Positions 11,357 to 23,431 of a DNA stretch of 64,000 bases are shown piece by piece. Under the pieces are notes generated by a model. That model made no database searches, was not told the DNA's origin, and worked only from the letters and a program-made list of their open reading frames with translations. The position numbers and the translations under genes are program-made. The first letter of the stretch is position 1; each line of letters opens with the position of its first letter. Source of the stretch: Chiridota heheva (lineage: Eukaryota; Echinodermata; Holothuroidea; Apodida; Chiridotidae); contig JAIGNY010001753.1 of assembly GCA_020152595.1 (NCBI GenBank), positions 830,001-894,000 of the forward strand. The letters are read 5' to 3'.

Positions 11357-11690
11357 TCTAGTGTTTCTCTCAATATGTTTTTCTTATGTGCTGTCAATAT
11401 ACAAATACCTTTTCCCAAGTGTAATGATTACCCTAAAAGAAATAGGTCTAATGTGGCAAGAGGTAAATCAGATGTCTTCTATAATTCAACTTTTGTTTCT
11501 TTTACTAGACTTTGGAATGATTTGCAAAAGGATATTATGTTAATTTATTTGCCTGGACATTTTCGCCACAAAGTTACTGAACCCTATGGACAGTTTATAA
11601 TCTCATGTGCTGTATAATCTATTTTGTTTTGTTGGTTTCTGGTGCACTTTGTGTTTCATATATGGACCTTGTACTCCAGACTAGCTATGA
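11357..11690 (+). pseudogene. LINE ORF2 C-terminal fragment and 3' tail
   Basis: The + frame at 11375-11617 reads a C-terminus typical of CR1/Jockey-like non-LTR retrotransposon reverse transcriptases: a basic NDYPKRNRSN stretch, then YNSTFVSFTRLWNDLQKDI, where the aromatic/LWN(D/S)LP-type signature followed by a helix is the conserved feature of the family. Everything upstream (endonuclease, RT palm) is absent, as expected for 5' truncation on insertion. A short untranslated tail follows and passes directly into a repeat of ATAATAATCGCT, suggesting the element ended in a microsatellite. I recognise this from the motif only; the clade is uncertain. Confidence 0.6.
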
Positions 11691-11877
11691 TAATAGCTAT
11701 AATAATCGCTATAATAATCGCTATAATAATCGCTATAATAATCGCTGTAATAATAGCTATAATAATAGCTTTGAAATAATAGCTTTAAAATAAGAGCTTT
11801 CTAATAATAATAATAATAATGATAATAGCTTTAAAATAATAGCTTTAAAATAATAGCTTTAAAATAATAGCTTTCTA

Positions 11878-11908
<31 letters not shown>

Positions 11909-11909
11909 C

Positions 11910-11947
<38 letters not shown>

Positions 11948-11993
11948 TAACAATAATAATGATAATATTAATAATAATAATTTTAATAATAAC

Positions 11994-12040
<47 letters not shown>

Positions 12041-12053
12041 TAATAATAATAAC

Positions 12054-12118
<65 letters not shown>

Positions 12119-12210
12119 TAATAATGATAATATTAATAATAATAATTTTAATAATAACAATAATAATAATAATAATAACAATAACAATAAGAATGATAAT
12201 GATAATAATA
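11690..12210. repeat. ATAATAATCGCT to (AAT)n microsatellite tract
   Basis: Starts as ATAATAATCGCT units (11690-11760), changes to TTTAAAATAATAGC units, then to AAT/AAC trinucleotides to 12210. Two internal 140-bp stretches around the phrase AATGATAATATTAATAATAA (11950-11990 and 12120-12160) are near-copies of each other. Poly-Leu/Ile/Asn frames are artefacts. Confidence 0.95.
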
Positions 12211-13722
12211 ACTAGAACAGTTTGCATACCCATGCAAATTGACACACATATTATATGACCCGGCCAATTATAAAAATTGCATCTCCCACTAACTTCCACA
12301 TGGAATCTCATGTCCCACATGGCATCCCATGTCCTACATGGCATCCAATGTCCCACATGGCATCCCATGTCCCATATGGCATCCCACCCCATGTCCCACA
12401 TGACATCCCATACCATGTCCCATATGGCATTCCACCATATCTCCCACATGGCATCCCACCCCATGTCCCACATGACATCCCATCCCATCCCTTAAAACAC
12501 GTGTCATTCCATCATATGTCCCACAGGGCATCCAATCCAATGACCCACATAACATTCCACCATATGTCCCACATGGATCACGTCCCACGTTCCAAATGAC
12601 ATCCCACCTCATGTCCCACATGGCATCCCATGCCTTGTCCCACATGGCATTCCGCCATATCTCCCACATGGCATTCCATCATATGTCACACATGGCATTC
12701 CACCATATGTCCCACATGGCATCCTACGCTATGACCCACATGGATCCCATCCTACATGTATGTCCCACATTAATCCAACCATATTGTACCACATGACATC
12801 CCTCCCAATATCCCACATGGCATCCCTCCCTGTGTCCTGCATCAGTGGATTCCCACCTGATGTCCCACATGGCATCGCACCTTATGTCCCACCATATGTT
12901 CCACATGGTATCCCTCCCAATGTCCCAATGACATCCTACTTTATGTCCCACATGGCATCACATCCCATGTCCCCATGGCCTCCTACCCTATGTCCCACAT
13001 AGCCTCCTACCCTATGTCACACATGGCATCCTACCTTATGTCACACATGGCATCCTACCTTATGTCACACATGACATTTCAACCTGTCACACTCTGTGTT
13101 ACTCGTGGCATTCCACCATGTCTCACATGGCATTCTACCCTGTTCCACATGGCATCCCACCCCATGTCCTACATGGCATCTCACCCCATGTCCCACATGA
13201 CATCCCATAGGCTTCATAAGAAGTCTCATCCTAGCTATCACAGTCTCTGATTGAGCATACTATGTATGAAAGTGTCAGTTCATATAATAACTTATATGCA
13301 AATGACTTGTTGAAATGGGATGGGACCCCATGCCCGACATGACATCCCATACCATCCCATGTCCCACATGACATTCCATACCATGGCATTCCACCCTATG
13401 TCCTGCATGGCTTTCCACCATATATCCTACAAGGCATTCCACCCTGTTCCACATGGCATCCCACCTCATGTCCCACATGGCATCCCACCCTATGTCCCAC
13501 ACGACAACCAATAGGCTCCATAAAAAGTCTCATCCTAGCTATCAGTCCCTGATTGAGCATACTATGTATAAAAGTGTCAATTTATATAAATTTTATTTTT
13601 TTCTGAGGAACTCTGAAGAAACTTTAACATTTTCTGAGGAATTCTCAAAAAACTTACCAGTTCTAAGGAAATCTCAGGATAAAACTGTGGACGTAAGTAA
13701 TCGCCATTACATAGGTTCGCAT
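12211..13722 (+). mobile_element. Satellite-carrying element, copy 1
   Basis: Left end ACTAGAACAGTTTGCATACC with an imperfect stem-loop TTTGCATAC/CCATGCAAA, then ATTGACACACATATTATATG. A long core of CCCACATGGCATCCCACC-like units (12295-13205 and 13320-13515) is broken by two copies of a CATAGGCTTCATAAGAAGTC...CTTATATGCAAATGAC spacer. The right end has GTGGACGTAAGTAATCGCCATTACATAGG and the first arm GGTTCGCAT of a terminal hairpin; the second arm is missing. A co-linear copy lies at 47.80-49.69 kb inside a DIRS-like element. Multiple short Met-Ser-His-rich frames are by-products. Confidence 0.75.
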
Positions 13723-13742
13723 CATCCGCAAGAAGTCCTACT

Positions 13743-14672
13743 CACCACCAGACACTAGCACCCATGAACACCAGACACTAGCACCCATGAACACTAGCAC
13801 CCATAAATACCAGACACTAGCACCCATGAACACCAGACACTAGCACCCATGAACACCAGGCACCCATGAACACTAGCACCCATGAACACCAGACACTAGC
13901 ACCCATGAACACCAGACACTAGCACCTATGAACACCAGGCACTAGCACCCATGAACACCAGACACTAGCACCCATGAACACCAGGCACTAGCACCCATGA
14001 ACACCAGACACTAGCACCCATGAACACCAGACACTAGCACCCATGAACACCAGACACTAGCACCCATGTACACCAAACAATAGCACCCACGACACCAGGC
14101 ACTAGCACCCACAAACACCAGGCACTAGCACCCACGAACACCAGGCACTAGCACCCACGAACACCAGGCACTAGCACCCATGAACACCAGGCACTAGCAC
14201 CCATGAACACCAGACACTAGCACCCATGAACACCAGGCACTGGCACCCATGAACACCAGACACTAGCACCCATGAACACCAAACACTAGCACCCATGAAC
14301 ACCAGGCACTAGCACCCATGAACACCAGGCACTAGCACCCGTGAACACCAGGCACTAGCACCCATGAACACCAGGTACTAGCACCCATGAACACCAGGCA
14401 CTAGCACCCATGAACACCAGGCACTAGCACCCATGAACACCAGACACTAGCACCCATGAACACCAAACACTAGCACCCATGAACACCAGGCACTAGCACC
14501 CATGAACACCAGGCACTAGCACCCATGAACACCAGGCACTAGCACCCATGAACACCAGGCACTAGCACCCATGAACACCAGACACTAGCACCCATGAACA
14601 CCAAACACTAGCACCCATGAACACCAGGCACTAGCACCCATGAACACCAGGCACTAGCACCCATGAACACCA
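13743..14672. repeat. 23-bp minisatellite CACTAGCACCCATGAACACCAGG
   Basis: About 40 units of 23 bp, mostly ACTAGCACCCATGAACACCA followed by GAC, GGC or AAC. GAC/GGC variants appear in blocks, which indicates segmental homogenisation. It begins 20 bp after the truncated end of the satellite-carrying element, and so may have arisen from its lost terminus. Confidence 0.95.
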
Positions 14673-15800
14673 CATAACATTTTAAAGAGGGCATGACAGT
14701 GTACTTTTGAAGAACTTTAAACAGCTCATGCATTATATGTACATAGCATATAATCTTGTATGACTCCCTGTTCTCCCTAACCCAATAATTCTCCTGAATC
14801 TTTCAATTTACCAACTACATCATGAGCAAGGCAATCACACAAGACAACCCTACTCAAGCACACTAAAAATAAAATAGAGCACTCAAAATATTTGGGGGGA
14901 TGGGGGGGGGGGGGGGTAATGAGGTCAGGTGACACGTGATCCCAATATTGGAGGGCTAATTAGGTCAGGTAACGTGATAACAAATATTCACCTTAAATTA
15001 TTGGGGTCTGAAACCCCCAGCCCCACGAACCTGCCGCCCCTGAAAACAGCCATAGCAGGAGATAGTAGGGGTGGCATCAGGATTTGCTGGACAGGGAGTC
15101 ACGAGCCGCATGACAGAGGGGTCGAGCTTCCAAACAGTGGGGTGTATTCTCCATGACATGAGACTGAAATTTCAAAAACTATGTTACATACAAAAACTTT
15201 TCTATCACTGCCTGACAGATTGAAACAATTTCCCCAATGGAACAGCGGGAGATTCCCAATGGGTTGTAGCCCCTTGGTCCCCACCCCAGGCATAACCCCT
15301 TTAGCATATGAGGCAACATTAATACATAATTTCACCCTGAGCTGCTTATAATTGCATGTTGTCTATGCCACACCATAACTTATAGGGTATATGCAGGGAA
15401 CAATTTGTTTATAAAAATTTGATTGGCAGTTTTGCTACTCATTTCATAAAATGATTAGCAATTCATTGAGATTGATTAGCAATAATGATGCATATTTAGA
15501 CTTTATTGATTTTGTACTACTCTTTGTTTTAGCTTCAAATGGTACTTTTTCAACGCAGTTTTCAGTTTTCCCGCTATAAAGTAAAAAAATCGCGCAACCA
15601 GAATGGCAAAAGTATTGACTCCATTGCCCATACAAATAGATGTTAGAATTTTGCTTTCCAAACTATAACAAGTTTACTTCTACAGCATAAATCATCTTTT
15701 TTATGGAAATGTGCATGGAAATTAAGTTTAGAAAAAACAGATAACTTCCTTTCAATGTCATTTAAACTCAACATCGTGTAACTTTTTGCCGTACTCGCTA
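14673..15800. other. No supported gene; G-run at 14893
   Basis: Contains a poly-G run (about 14896-14917) and two partial copies of GAGGTCAGGTGACACGTGAT / TTAGGTCAGGTAACGTGATA (14921 and 14960). The short frames here carry no recognisable domain. Confidence 0.4.
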
Positions 15801-16067
15801 GGGCTTTCATTGTGAAAATCTTACATACTATGATACCTCACCGTAAAACATTTCAAAACTACGCCACCGGAAGTTCTGATCATATCAGTCCTCTTGAAAT
15901 GGCTGCCATCTTTTGCGAAGCACGCAGAATATCAGATCTATTGAAACCTTTTTCTCTTTGTTTATATTTTGCAACATTTTGTCTTTCTTGCAAAATTCAT
16001 TTGACTCACCAGGTGATATTTACATGTCAATGTACTGATTGTGATGATAAAAGTATTTTGACCTTGT
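15801..16067 (+). promoter_or_regulatory. Candidate TSS region with ETS and YY1-like sites and short ORF
   Basis: CACCGGAAGTTC (15863-15874) matches an ETS core, and about 26 bp later GGCTGCCATCTTTTGC (15901-15916) matches a YY1-type GCCATCTT core whose ATG would start MAAIFCEARRISDLLKPFSL, followed by a hydrophobic Cys/Phe-rich stretch resembling a signal peptide. A CACCAG/GTGATA junction near 16013 could be a 5' splice site. YY1 motifs overlapping an initiator ATG occur in housekeeping promoters (established), but no downstream exon is recognised, so the call is speculative. Confidence 0.2.
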
Positions 16068-16069
16068 GA

Positions 16070-16974
16070 TTTTTGGTCAATTTAACGGCTTGTAAAACGG
16101 GCTTTGATTTAGTGTGATTTAAAGCCTTACGTTATGGCCTATTGTTAGTTTCAACTTTCACTATTTACTGCTGCAGAATCGTGTTGCATTTCACAAGTTA
16201 CTCACATTTCGGCGAAATCAAAGTGCAAATTATCCTCATTCATAGGTGATTACCATGATTACTGCACATTTGTTATTCTCGCATTCAAAAAGGATTTTTT
16301 CTTATTTTTAATTTTTTCTTTTAATTTGAAGGCTGAAAACTTTAATCGGTTAGGGAATATATTGTAGTCTATCGGAATTTTAAAAGCAAGGTAAAGAAAT
16401 GAATTGCTAAACGTCGTTGGGCACAATTTTCAAATTGCTCCCTAAATATAAGCAAGATGAGAGAGCCCTTCGGTATTATGCACCTTGAAAAGTGGGGTGC
16501 ACAAATAAAGCAATAGCGACCTCCACATTTTAGTACTAGAATTTCCTCAATAAAAAAATCTTGGTTCACTACACTGCATTATACAGTAAGATATCTCAGA
16601 AACAGTGGTGCAGCTAGGACCCTATGGGCCGTGGGGGCAAGTGGGCCCTCGGGCCCCTATGGTACATAGGTATAATGCTATTTATTTTCAAGAGCCCCCT
16701 TATAGGGCCCAGGCCAGAGGGAAGCTGCCCCCCACCCCGTTAGTTATGCCAGTACTGTTCAGAAATGTAAATAACCATACAAGTTTGATATCCTGACTAT
16801 TAACTATTAAGAAGAAAAAAATAGTTACCAAGTAGATTCATCCTTTATTCGATGTCCCCTTTCTTAGTGTAACTGAAGATTTACTCCCTGATGAACATCA
16901 CTATTAATTGATTTAAAAGCCATCATATAGTAGAAAAAATCTCATCAAAATCAATTAAAACATTGACCATTTTA
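16070..16974. other. No supported gene; GC-rich repeat patch at 16605
   Basis: AT-rich except 16600-16740, where GGGCCC-rich phrases recur (TATGGGCCGTGGGGG, GGGCCCTCGGGCCCC, TATAGGGCCCAGGCC), resembling the edge of a dispersed element. Confidence 0.35.
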
Positions 16975-17060
16975 CAATAATTTTAAATCTCAAGTACAAT
17001 TTGCATATTTTATGCAAATTATGTGATGTATTACAGGGCAATCTTGGTATTTTCTTTTCT
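16975..17060 (+). repeat. Dispersed repeat with AATTTGCATATTTTATGCAAATT palindrome, copy 1
   Basis: An AT palindrome (TTTGCATATTTTATGCAAA) followed by GTGATGTATTACAGGGCAAT and CTTGGTATTTTC. The same order is at 39.14 kb, and the second half also at 31.73 kb. Confidence 0.55.
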
Positions 17061-17914
17061 ATCATAATTCTAATGTCTATGATAGGCATGCATTTTAAGA
17101 GCAACAGCTCTCTAAGACCTCTACTTGTCGCACAATAACTGAGGTATCATTTCTGTTTTGCATTCTGGGTGTGGTAATGTATGAACATAAATGCAAAATG
17201 TTCAATGCATATCATCAACTGTACTTTAGAAATGTACATTTCCCACCCACTCCCACATATTGCTAACACCCGTAAGTGATTTTGTTCTCAAAAAGCCTCC
17301 ACAAAATGGCAAGCTAATAAAACCACAGACATTGTCAAACACAACACCCAACTGCTGCCCCGCTCTCATCATCAAAAAAGACTGTATAGATGAACGTATT
17401 GCCATTAGTTTCCTTAGCGATCCCATGACAAAAACTTCACACTAATTGGCAAAATTTATCACAAACGATTACATACATGACACTGCAGTAGCCATTCTGA
17501 GAATGAATTCAACATTCATATGTTTCAGACAGGACTCGATAATTATTACATAGGAAAACGCTAACATGATCTCCTTAAGTATTAGTTCCTCGGGTCCAGG
17601 AAGCCTGGTAAGCACAATTAACAATCTGGAATTCACAAACTTGGGTTTCATACTTAATTGCTATCCAACATCAAAAACTATGTGCTTCTGTCATAAATGT
17701 TTTAAATGTAAGAAGCACAGACGATAGCTGTCAGTGTGTAGAAAAAACAAATTTCTCCAGAGCAAACCTGATGAAAAATTACAGTGGGTGTTCTGTAATT
17801 CATCAACATTCAGGATGACACAGACCTGTTTTGCCCATTTCCTTAGATAAGCATACTGTACTTACATTAAAATGATGTATGGAAATGGTTGATAATGATG
17901 CTCACAGATATTAA
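17061..17914. other. No recognised feature
   Basis: Opposing open frames of about 60-66 codons at 17226-17445 overlap each other; neither has a recognisable domain. Confidence 0.35.
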
Positions 17915-18223
17915 CAAGATTATTCAAGAAAGCTTATCTTATATGAAAGAGGACTTTAAAAGAAACAAAATGGTGAAGAAGCTACTTGAGTGTCTTATTC
18001 CGTTAAGGGGATAATCAAGTTTAAAGCACATGTCTTATTTGTGAAGAAATGACTGGTGTAATAATTGTCATAACTACACAGGATTTTAGTTGTTTCTATG
18101 CAAATTATGCCAAAATTTTAAATTAAATATCTCCTTAATGGAAATAAGATTGTTGAATAATTTTTGTTTCTTTTGAAGTCCTCTTTCATATAAGATGAAC
18201 TTTTTTATCCCTGAGCTAATCCT
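17915..18223. mobile_element. TTAA-flanked foldback MITE, copy 2 (short)
   Basis: Internally deleted relative of the 4.3-kb element. Left TTAA at 17911, then CTTATCTTATATGAAAGAGG; right arm CCTCTTTCATATAAGATGAA...CTGAGCTAATCCT followed by TTAA (18224-18227). The left terminus is eroded. Length about 309 bp versus about 560 bp for full copies. Confidence 0.75.
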
Positions 18224-18227
18224 TTAA

Positions 18228-18654
18228 AGGCCTATGAATGTCTGGGGGTGAAAAGCAGAATTGCAGTCTTAGAATTTTGGAAAATCTCTTGGTGTACTTG
18301 AGCTACGGTTGATCAACTGTTAAAGAATTTTAAAAATTTGTAAAACTGTATTACTGAGCAGACAGCTAAAACATCTTTCTTTATGTAAATTCTTTACATA
18401 TGCTTCCTAAATATCAGCCACTGAAAATGTTGGAAACATCCATTCCTGTTAGAATTATAATTTGATTTGGTGGGGGGACTTGTGGCATCGGGGATTGCGG
18501 AGCTGGGCCAAAAAAACTAATGATTTTTTTGTTTTTGTATTTATAAAAAATAAAGATATTGTAATTACAAAACACCAAAAATCACAAGCAGAGACCGCAG
18601 AGCCCCCCATAAAAGAATTATAATATGGCCTGAGATGATTTCAGCTGTCTGGTT
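18228..18654. other. No recognised feature
   Basis: Contains an imperfect inverted pair GGGGATTGCGGAGCTGGGCC / AGAGACCGCAGAGCCCCCCA about 100 bp apart (18490 and 18590), possibly another small foldback, but I cannot define its ends. Confidence 0.3.
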
Positions 18655-19262
18655 TTCCAGTTTGGAAGGTAAAATTGGGAAATTATTAACATCAAATTGA
18701 AACAACTGGTAAAATAAGGTAACTTTTTTTGAAAGTTTGGTCAAATTTTGTCAACAAATTTTCCAAAAATTGACAAAAAATTCCCCCCCCCCCTCCAAAA
18801 AAAAGATCGTAAAATTGACAAATAGTTCATTGAAATATGATGGAAAGTGCCCGACAATAAACAAAATTATCCTAAAATTGAAGAACATTTCCTGAAAATA
18901 AAGGTGAAATGGAAGAAAAATTTAGTATAAATTATTTGAAATTCAGTCAATTCTAATTTGTGTACAAACTTCCTAAAAATTGACAAAAATTTCCTCTAAT
19001 TAGTCTCAAAATGGCCCAAAGGAAATTTCCTAATAATTGAGGAAAATGGCCCAAAATGAAGGAAATTTTCTTAAAATTGTCGATGAATTTTGAGGAAAGG
19101 GCCCAAAATTTCCCAAATATTGAAGAAAATTGCACAAAAATAACAAAATTTCCCTTAAATTAACAAAACAATTCACTAAAATATTTAAAAAGTGCCCAAA
19201 ATTTCCTGAAAATGAAGGAAATTTGCCAAAAATTGAAGATTTTCTGATTAGCAGCAACATCA
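18655..19262 (-). repeat. T-rich dispersed repeat, copy 2 (minus strand, expanded)
   Basis: The complement of the family described at 5841. The minus-strand 5' side GTTGCTGCTAATCA lies at 19240-19255, followed by repeated TTTGGGCAATTTTCTTCAAT-type phrases. At 600 bp it is about twice the length of the + strand copies, with roughly 40-50-bp internal repeats. It is the only minus-strand copy in the window. Confidence 0.7.
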
Positions 19263-19601
19263 GTGATGTAACTTAATGCCCCCTTCCCCCAACAACGAAA
19301 GGTGACCCTTCCTACACCCATGCCTACCAATATAATTGGGAGTTGGTGTTTAATATAATAAAGCTTTTTATTTTTGCCATTTACTTCATCAGAAATTGCT
19401 CCGCGGTCTCTGACTGGGCATCCGGAGGCATTGCCCCTTATGGATGATTTTTGCATAAGGATGTTTATCATAAACTGACATGTTCCGCTCCCACCTTCCT
19501 CCATAAAGCTCCCCCCCCCTTCCTCCATTAATTTCATGGGCAGACAATTAAAAAAAGGTAGACTAATCTGCCTGATCATCTAGAAAGCAACATGTTTTGT
19601 T

Positions 19602-20262
19602 AAAAGTGCTAGATCTAAAAAGTACTTGGGTCCCATATTGTTCTTGTGTTATGTTTCTCAACTCTTCAGTATTGTGTCAAAGCATATCCCACAAGCCCAT
19701 AGCTATGCTGATGATACTCAGCTTTACTGCTCATTCACTGCCGGCTCTATCTCAGAGAAAGAGGCAGTCGGGGCAATGCAATCTCTTATTGCTGAAATAA
19801 AGTCTTGCATGGTCAAGAATAATTTCATGATCAATGACTCCAAGACTGAATTTCCTCTAATTGGCACTCGTCAGCAATTAGCTAAAGCTGGAGTCCAATC
19901 CATCAAAGTTGGTGATGCTGAAATACAACCATCTGTTTGTGTAAAAATTTGGGTGTTTATTTGGACAATCACATGTCTATGAATATTCATAATGGGAAAG
20001 TTTGTTCGAAAGCTTATCACGGTTTTTATAACATTTGTCAGATTGCCAAATATTTAAATGTAGAGTCCATGAAAACCATCCCGCTATGACTTGTTTCAAG
20101 TTCCTATTTGTTCCCCGTATTAAGCATAAAACTCTTTGCTTATAAAGGTCCTTGGTTGTGGAATTCACTCCCAACTGAATTCAAATGTATTGACAATGTA
20201 TCTCTGACCTCCTTTAAAACTAAACTAAGAACTTTTTGTTTAAAAAGACAATCATCTAATGC
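19602..20262 (+). pseudogene. LINE reverse transcriptase, truncated and internally deleted
   Basis: The + frame starting near 19605 reads LGPILFLCYVSQLF, then HSYADDTQLYCSF (about 19697-19735), the FADD/YADD metal-binding box of reverse transcriptases, followed by a helix and KNNFMINDSKTEF (RT motif D region). After a frameshift near 19945 the next frame continues with LGVYLDNHMSMNIH, a motif that follows the palm in CR1/L2/Rex-like non-LTR elements. A deletion near 20090 joins this to the C-terminal signature WLWNSLPTEFK (about 20150-20182) and a final helix FKTKLRTFCLKRQ. The N-terminal endonuclease and RT motifs 1-4 are missing, so this is a dead 5'-truncated copy. Clade assignment beyond CR1/L2/Jockey-like is not possible by eye. 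Confidence 0.8.
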
Positions 20263-21208
20263 CCAGCTTAATCCATTGTATTTCTATTTATGTTGTCATT
20301 TCTGTATTCTTATTTTTGTTTTCCTATCCAATTTGCTTGTAAGTAAACAAATTTTGAATATTTTTACAAAATTAGTGCTATATATATTATCATTATCTTA
20401 TTATTATCATCCTTTTATAGATTAAGATATAAGAATTCAAAAAGCAATAAAATGGCAAAAATTCCAGCTTTATATTCATACACAATTTCCCATTTTCATG
20501 GGTTTTCGTAAGTTTTTTTAAGGCACTATAGATAGCGTCACTTATACACGCCCGCATAGATCTTTAATTGAATTGGATAGCGAGGATGGTATAAAAAATG
20601 CAGCTGTTTCCGATCACCGGTTATTACTGCAAGTCAACACATATAAGCGATGGGGCTTCAACGACAACACAAATTCAAAAGTGCCTAAGGCAGATTTGTA
20701 ATTTTTGGTTTGTTAAGCACATTTCAATCAGAAATTTAAAATTGTATGATTGGAAACACTGTTGGCTGATCATACAGCAGCCTGAGACATTCTATCAGTA
20801 TCGATCATAAAATATTTTAAAATTCAAATTACTTTATTCGAGAGGAACACTCAAGGATTGGCATTTAACTTCATTAAATGCATAATTGCTGTACAAAACA
20901 AAAACGTCCTTCATATTACTGGTATAAAAGTCTACATTCATCTAAATAAAATAATTGTTAACATTTAAAAATTTAAAAAGAAACCTCCCCACATAAAAAA
21001 ACATGTCTTTCTAATTCCTGAGGCATACTCACATTCCTTGAGGTATATACTGAATCTCAAGAAATAGCATGTTCATCTTTGCTACAAACAAAACATCCTA
21101 CACATTGGTGGTTTAAAAAAAAATTAACATGCAATGAAAATCAAATAAATGTAAACAAATTTTAAACTAACAAAGAACCCAGAAATTTCCTGGTTTCTTG
21201 TGGAAAAA
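20263..21208. other. No recognised feature
   Basis: AT-rich sequence after the LINE tail. A short hydrophobic frame is the LINE 3' region translated out of context. Confidence 0.4.
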
Positions 21209-21500
21209 TTGTACTGGTAATAAAATTTTCATCAAACTTTGCTGCTAATGGGAAAGTCTCCTTCAACTTTCAAAAAATCTCCCTCAATTTTTTGAAAATT
21301 TCATTTAATTTTCGAGTAATCTTCAATTTTTGAGAAATTTTCTTCACGCCACCCAAATTTCCAATATTTTAACCTAAATTTTCCTCAATTTTATGTTGAT
21401 ATAGCTCCCCCATTTTACCTTCCGACCACGAAGAAAGCATGCAACTGGGAAGATGAAAGCATCCCCCGTTTCCACTATGCCCCAGCTACCCACCCTCTCT
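21209..21500 (+). repeat. T-rich dispersed repeat, copy 3
   Basis: TGTACTGGTAATAAAATTTT, CTTTGCTGCTAATGGGAAAG, T-rich body, then GAAAGCATGCAACTGGGAAG and a C-rich tail, in the family order. Confidence 0.75.
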
Positions 21501-21887
21501 CTTCTTGATCACTTTTGACAGTCAGTGTTTGTCAATTTCTCCTATTGATTGATTCTTTTCAAATGTAGTGGCCTCTATCGACAGCTACAGTAGCTGCTGT
21601 AACTTTCTTAGATCATTTTTGTCCATGATTGTTGAACAAATTCTCATGGGGGAAGCAGATGCATTCCCTGGCCCCTACCTATAGTGCCACTTTTGTCCCT
21701 CTAACAAAATTACCTCCTAGTCTCTCCAAAATCCCCACCTATGCCTCCAGGAATTAATAGGATTCCCTGGTTGTGATCAACAATGTCTGAGTCATAACTC
21801 CTGGGCAATAGGAAAGTTCAAAAATAAAGTACAGTTTTTAAGAAATTTTGTAACATTTTTATGCCTTGAAATGCTTGATAAACAATA

Positions 21888-22147
21888 ACTAAAGCTACAT
21901 CCATCCAAGCCATTAGGCTCATAGAGCCAGTGCTTATCCTTGATTTCCACAGCGCAAGCGGATGAGAGTAGGGCTACAGCCAGTCCATCACAGATTAACT
22001 CATCTGCAGTGCTGGTACTCATTATACAGCTGAGTGGACTGAAGCAAGTATAGTGCCTTGCTCGAGGACACAATGCAGTGTTCAAAGTGGAAATCGAGCC
22101 TGGTACCTTTCGCATGACTCTTTAACCACTGAGCCACTGCACCGCTC
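21888..22147 (-). mobile_element. tRNA-derived SINE, family 2, copy 1
   Basis: On the minus strand: GGTGCAGTGGCTCAGTGGTT (A box), AAAGGTACCAGGCTCGATTTCC (B-box region), a conserved body containing TGTCCTCGAGCAAGGCAC and GTCCACTCAGCTGTATAATG, and a 3' part GAGCCTAATGGCTTGGATGG. About 70-85 percent alike by eye to the copies at 54.1 and 57.4 kb, all in the same orientation. The block TGTCCTTGAGCAAGGCACTT is, from memory, a phrase conserved in SINEs of many animals; I cannot assign the superfamily. Confidence 0.85.
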
Positions 22148-23431
22148 TGATACAAAATATAAGGGTCATAACTCTGGGGGAACAGGGAAGTTCAAAAATA
22201 GATTACAGTTTTTGAGAAATTTTGAGAACATTTTTTTGCCTTGAAATGCTTGCTTGTTATTAGGATGTGCATCTTGGGTAAAACCTTGAGGTACGTGCGC
22301 ATATGAACAAAGCATCCAAACGCCACTGATGGCCCTGTCAAAACTACTTTCCCAGTCCCCTCCCCAGGTCTATAATCTTCCTCCACAAAGTGGGGGGGGA
22401 GGCAATGTTTTTCAAAACTAATGTATTTCAAAAAAATTACTGCACTGCACCTCCCACTTCGAGATGGGAATTACAGCCCTAAACGATATTAGAAAGAACT
22501 TATGTCAAAAATGTACTTACCTTGTTTTGTGTTTCTAAGGTCAAAGGTTACAATCAATTGTCTTGTTCATTCTCTAGCATAGTCTGCCAAAATAAGAATA
22601 AAAATAAAATTATATTTTTTTCTTTTTCAAACATCATTTATAATCTGTTCTCTATTGCATTTCTATTCCTTTTTTTTTTTATATAATATTTCTACACAGC
22701 AGTGGCAAAAAGTACAGAAATGTATATCACTTAATAGTAAATTCAGTTTTCCTTATATCACAATTACTTAGGTTTATCTCAAACAATTGTATTATTATCA
22801 CAAATTGTCACTAACTTCAAAGTGGTGATGAACTTTGAGGGGGAAGAGGATATGGAAGGGGCACAGCCTGATCTAAAACTGATTTTTTTTAAAACTAAAA
22901 AAAGCAATTGGTAATGAGGCAATTAAAAAGACATCGGGTTGCAAATTATAATGTTCAATACATACACACACAAAAATCAAAAACTTGACCCAAATTCAAA
23001 ACTGGCATTTTCTTTTCACTTTCTAGCTTTTTTCAACTTTCTTGAGTTGCATGAAGTTCCTGTGATTCATGTGAAGTTACTTGGAATTACGTTGACCCTC
23101 CCACACACTTCCTCAATAAAAATTGCCTTCTGAAAAGTCTGGGAGAGGTCCTAAAATAAAGAACCAAAAGGCTCCTTAAATTAAGACCTTTTCGTGACAG
23201 GGACATCGCCATTTTCGATAGGCCTTTTTCCCACGAAACAATAATTTTAAGTATTCAAATATTTGTGTCATTATAACTTTGTGGTTGAGATTGCAGATTC
23301 TAAGGAATCAAATTACACATCTCAAACTCTTGCATTCTATATGACAAAATGGTCTCTCACTTAATCTTTCTGTACATTGTTATCGTAAAATATGAACAAA
23401 ACGGCTGCAGGATGTCTCAGGTATGTTACAA
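22148..23431. other. No supported gene
   Basis: Holds a repeated phrase TCATAACTCCTGGGCAATAGG / TCATAACTCTGGGGGAACAGG with following AAGTTCAAAAATA (21792 and 22167), so the SINE at 21.89 kb lies between two related copies of a short sequence. The region 23130-23200 contains the likely precursor of the following array (GGCTCCTTAAATTAAGACC). Confidence 0.4.

Noticed and set aside
11831-12488. Poly-Leu and poly-Ile ORFs
   Set aside because: Translation of the AAT microsatellite.
13743-14672. CRISPR-like array of 23-bp repeats
   Set aside because: The units are contiguous with no unique spacers; ordinary minisatellite in a eukaryotic genome.
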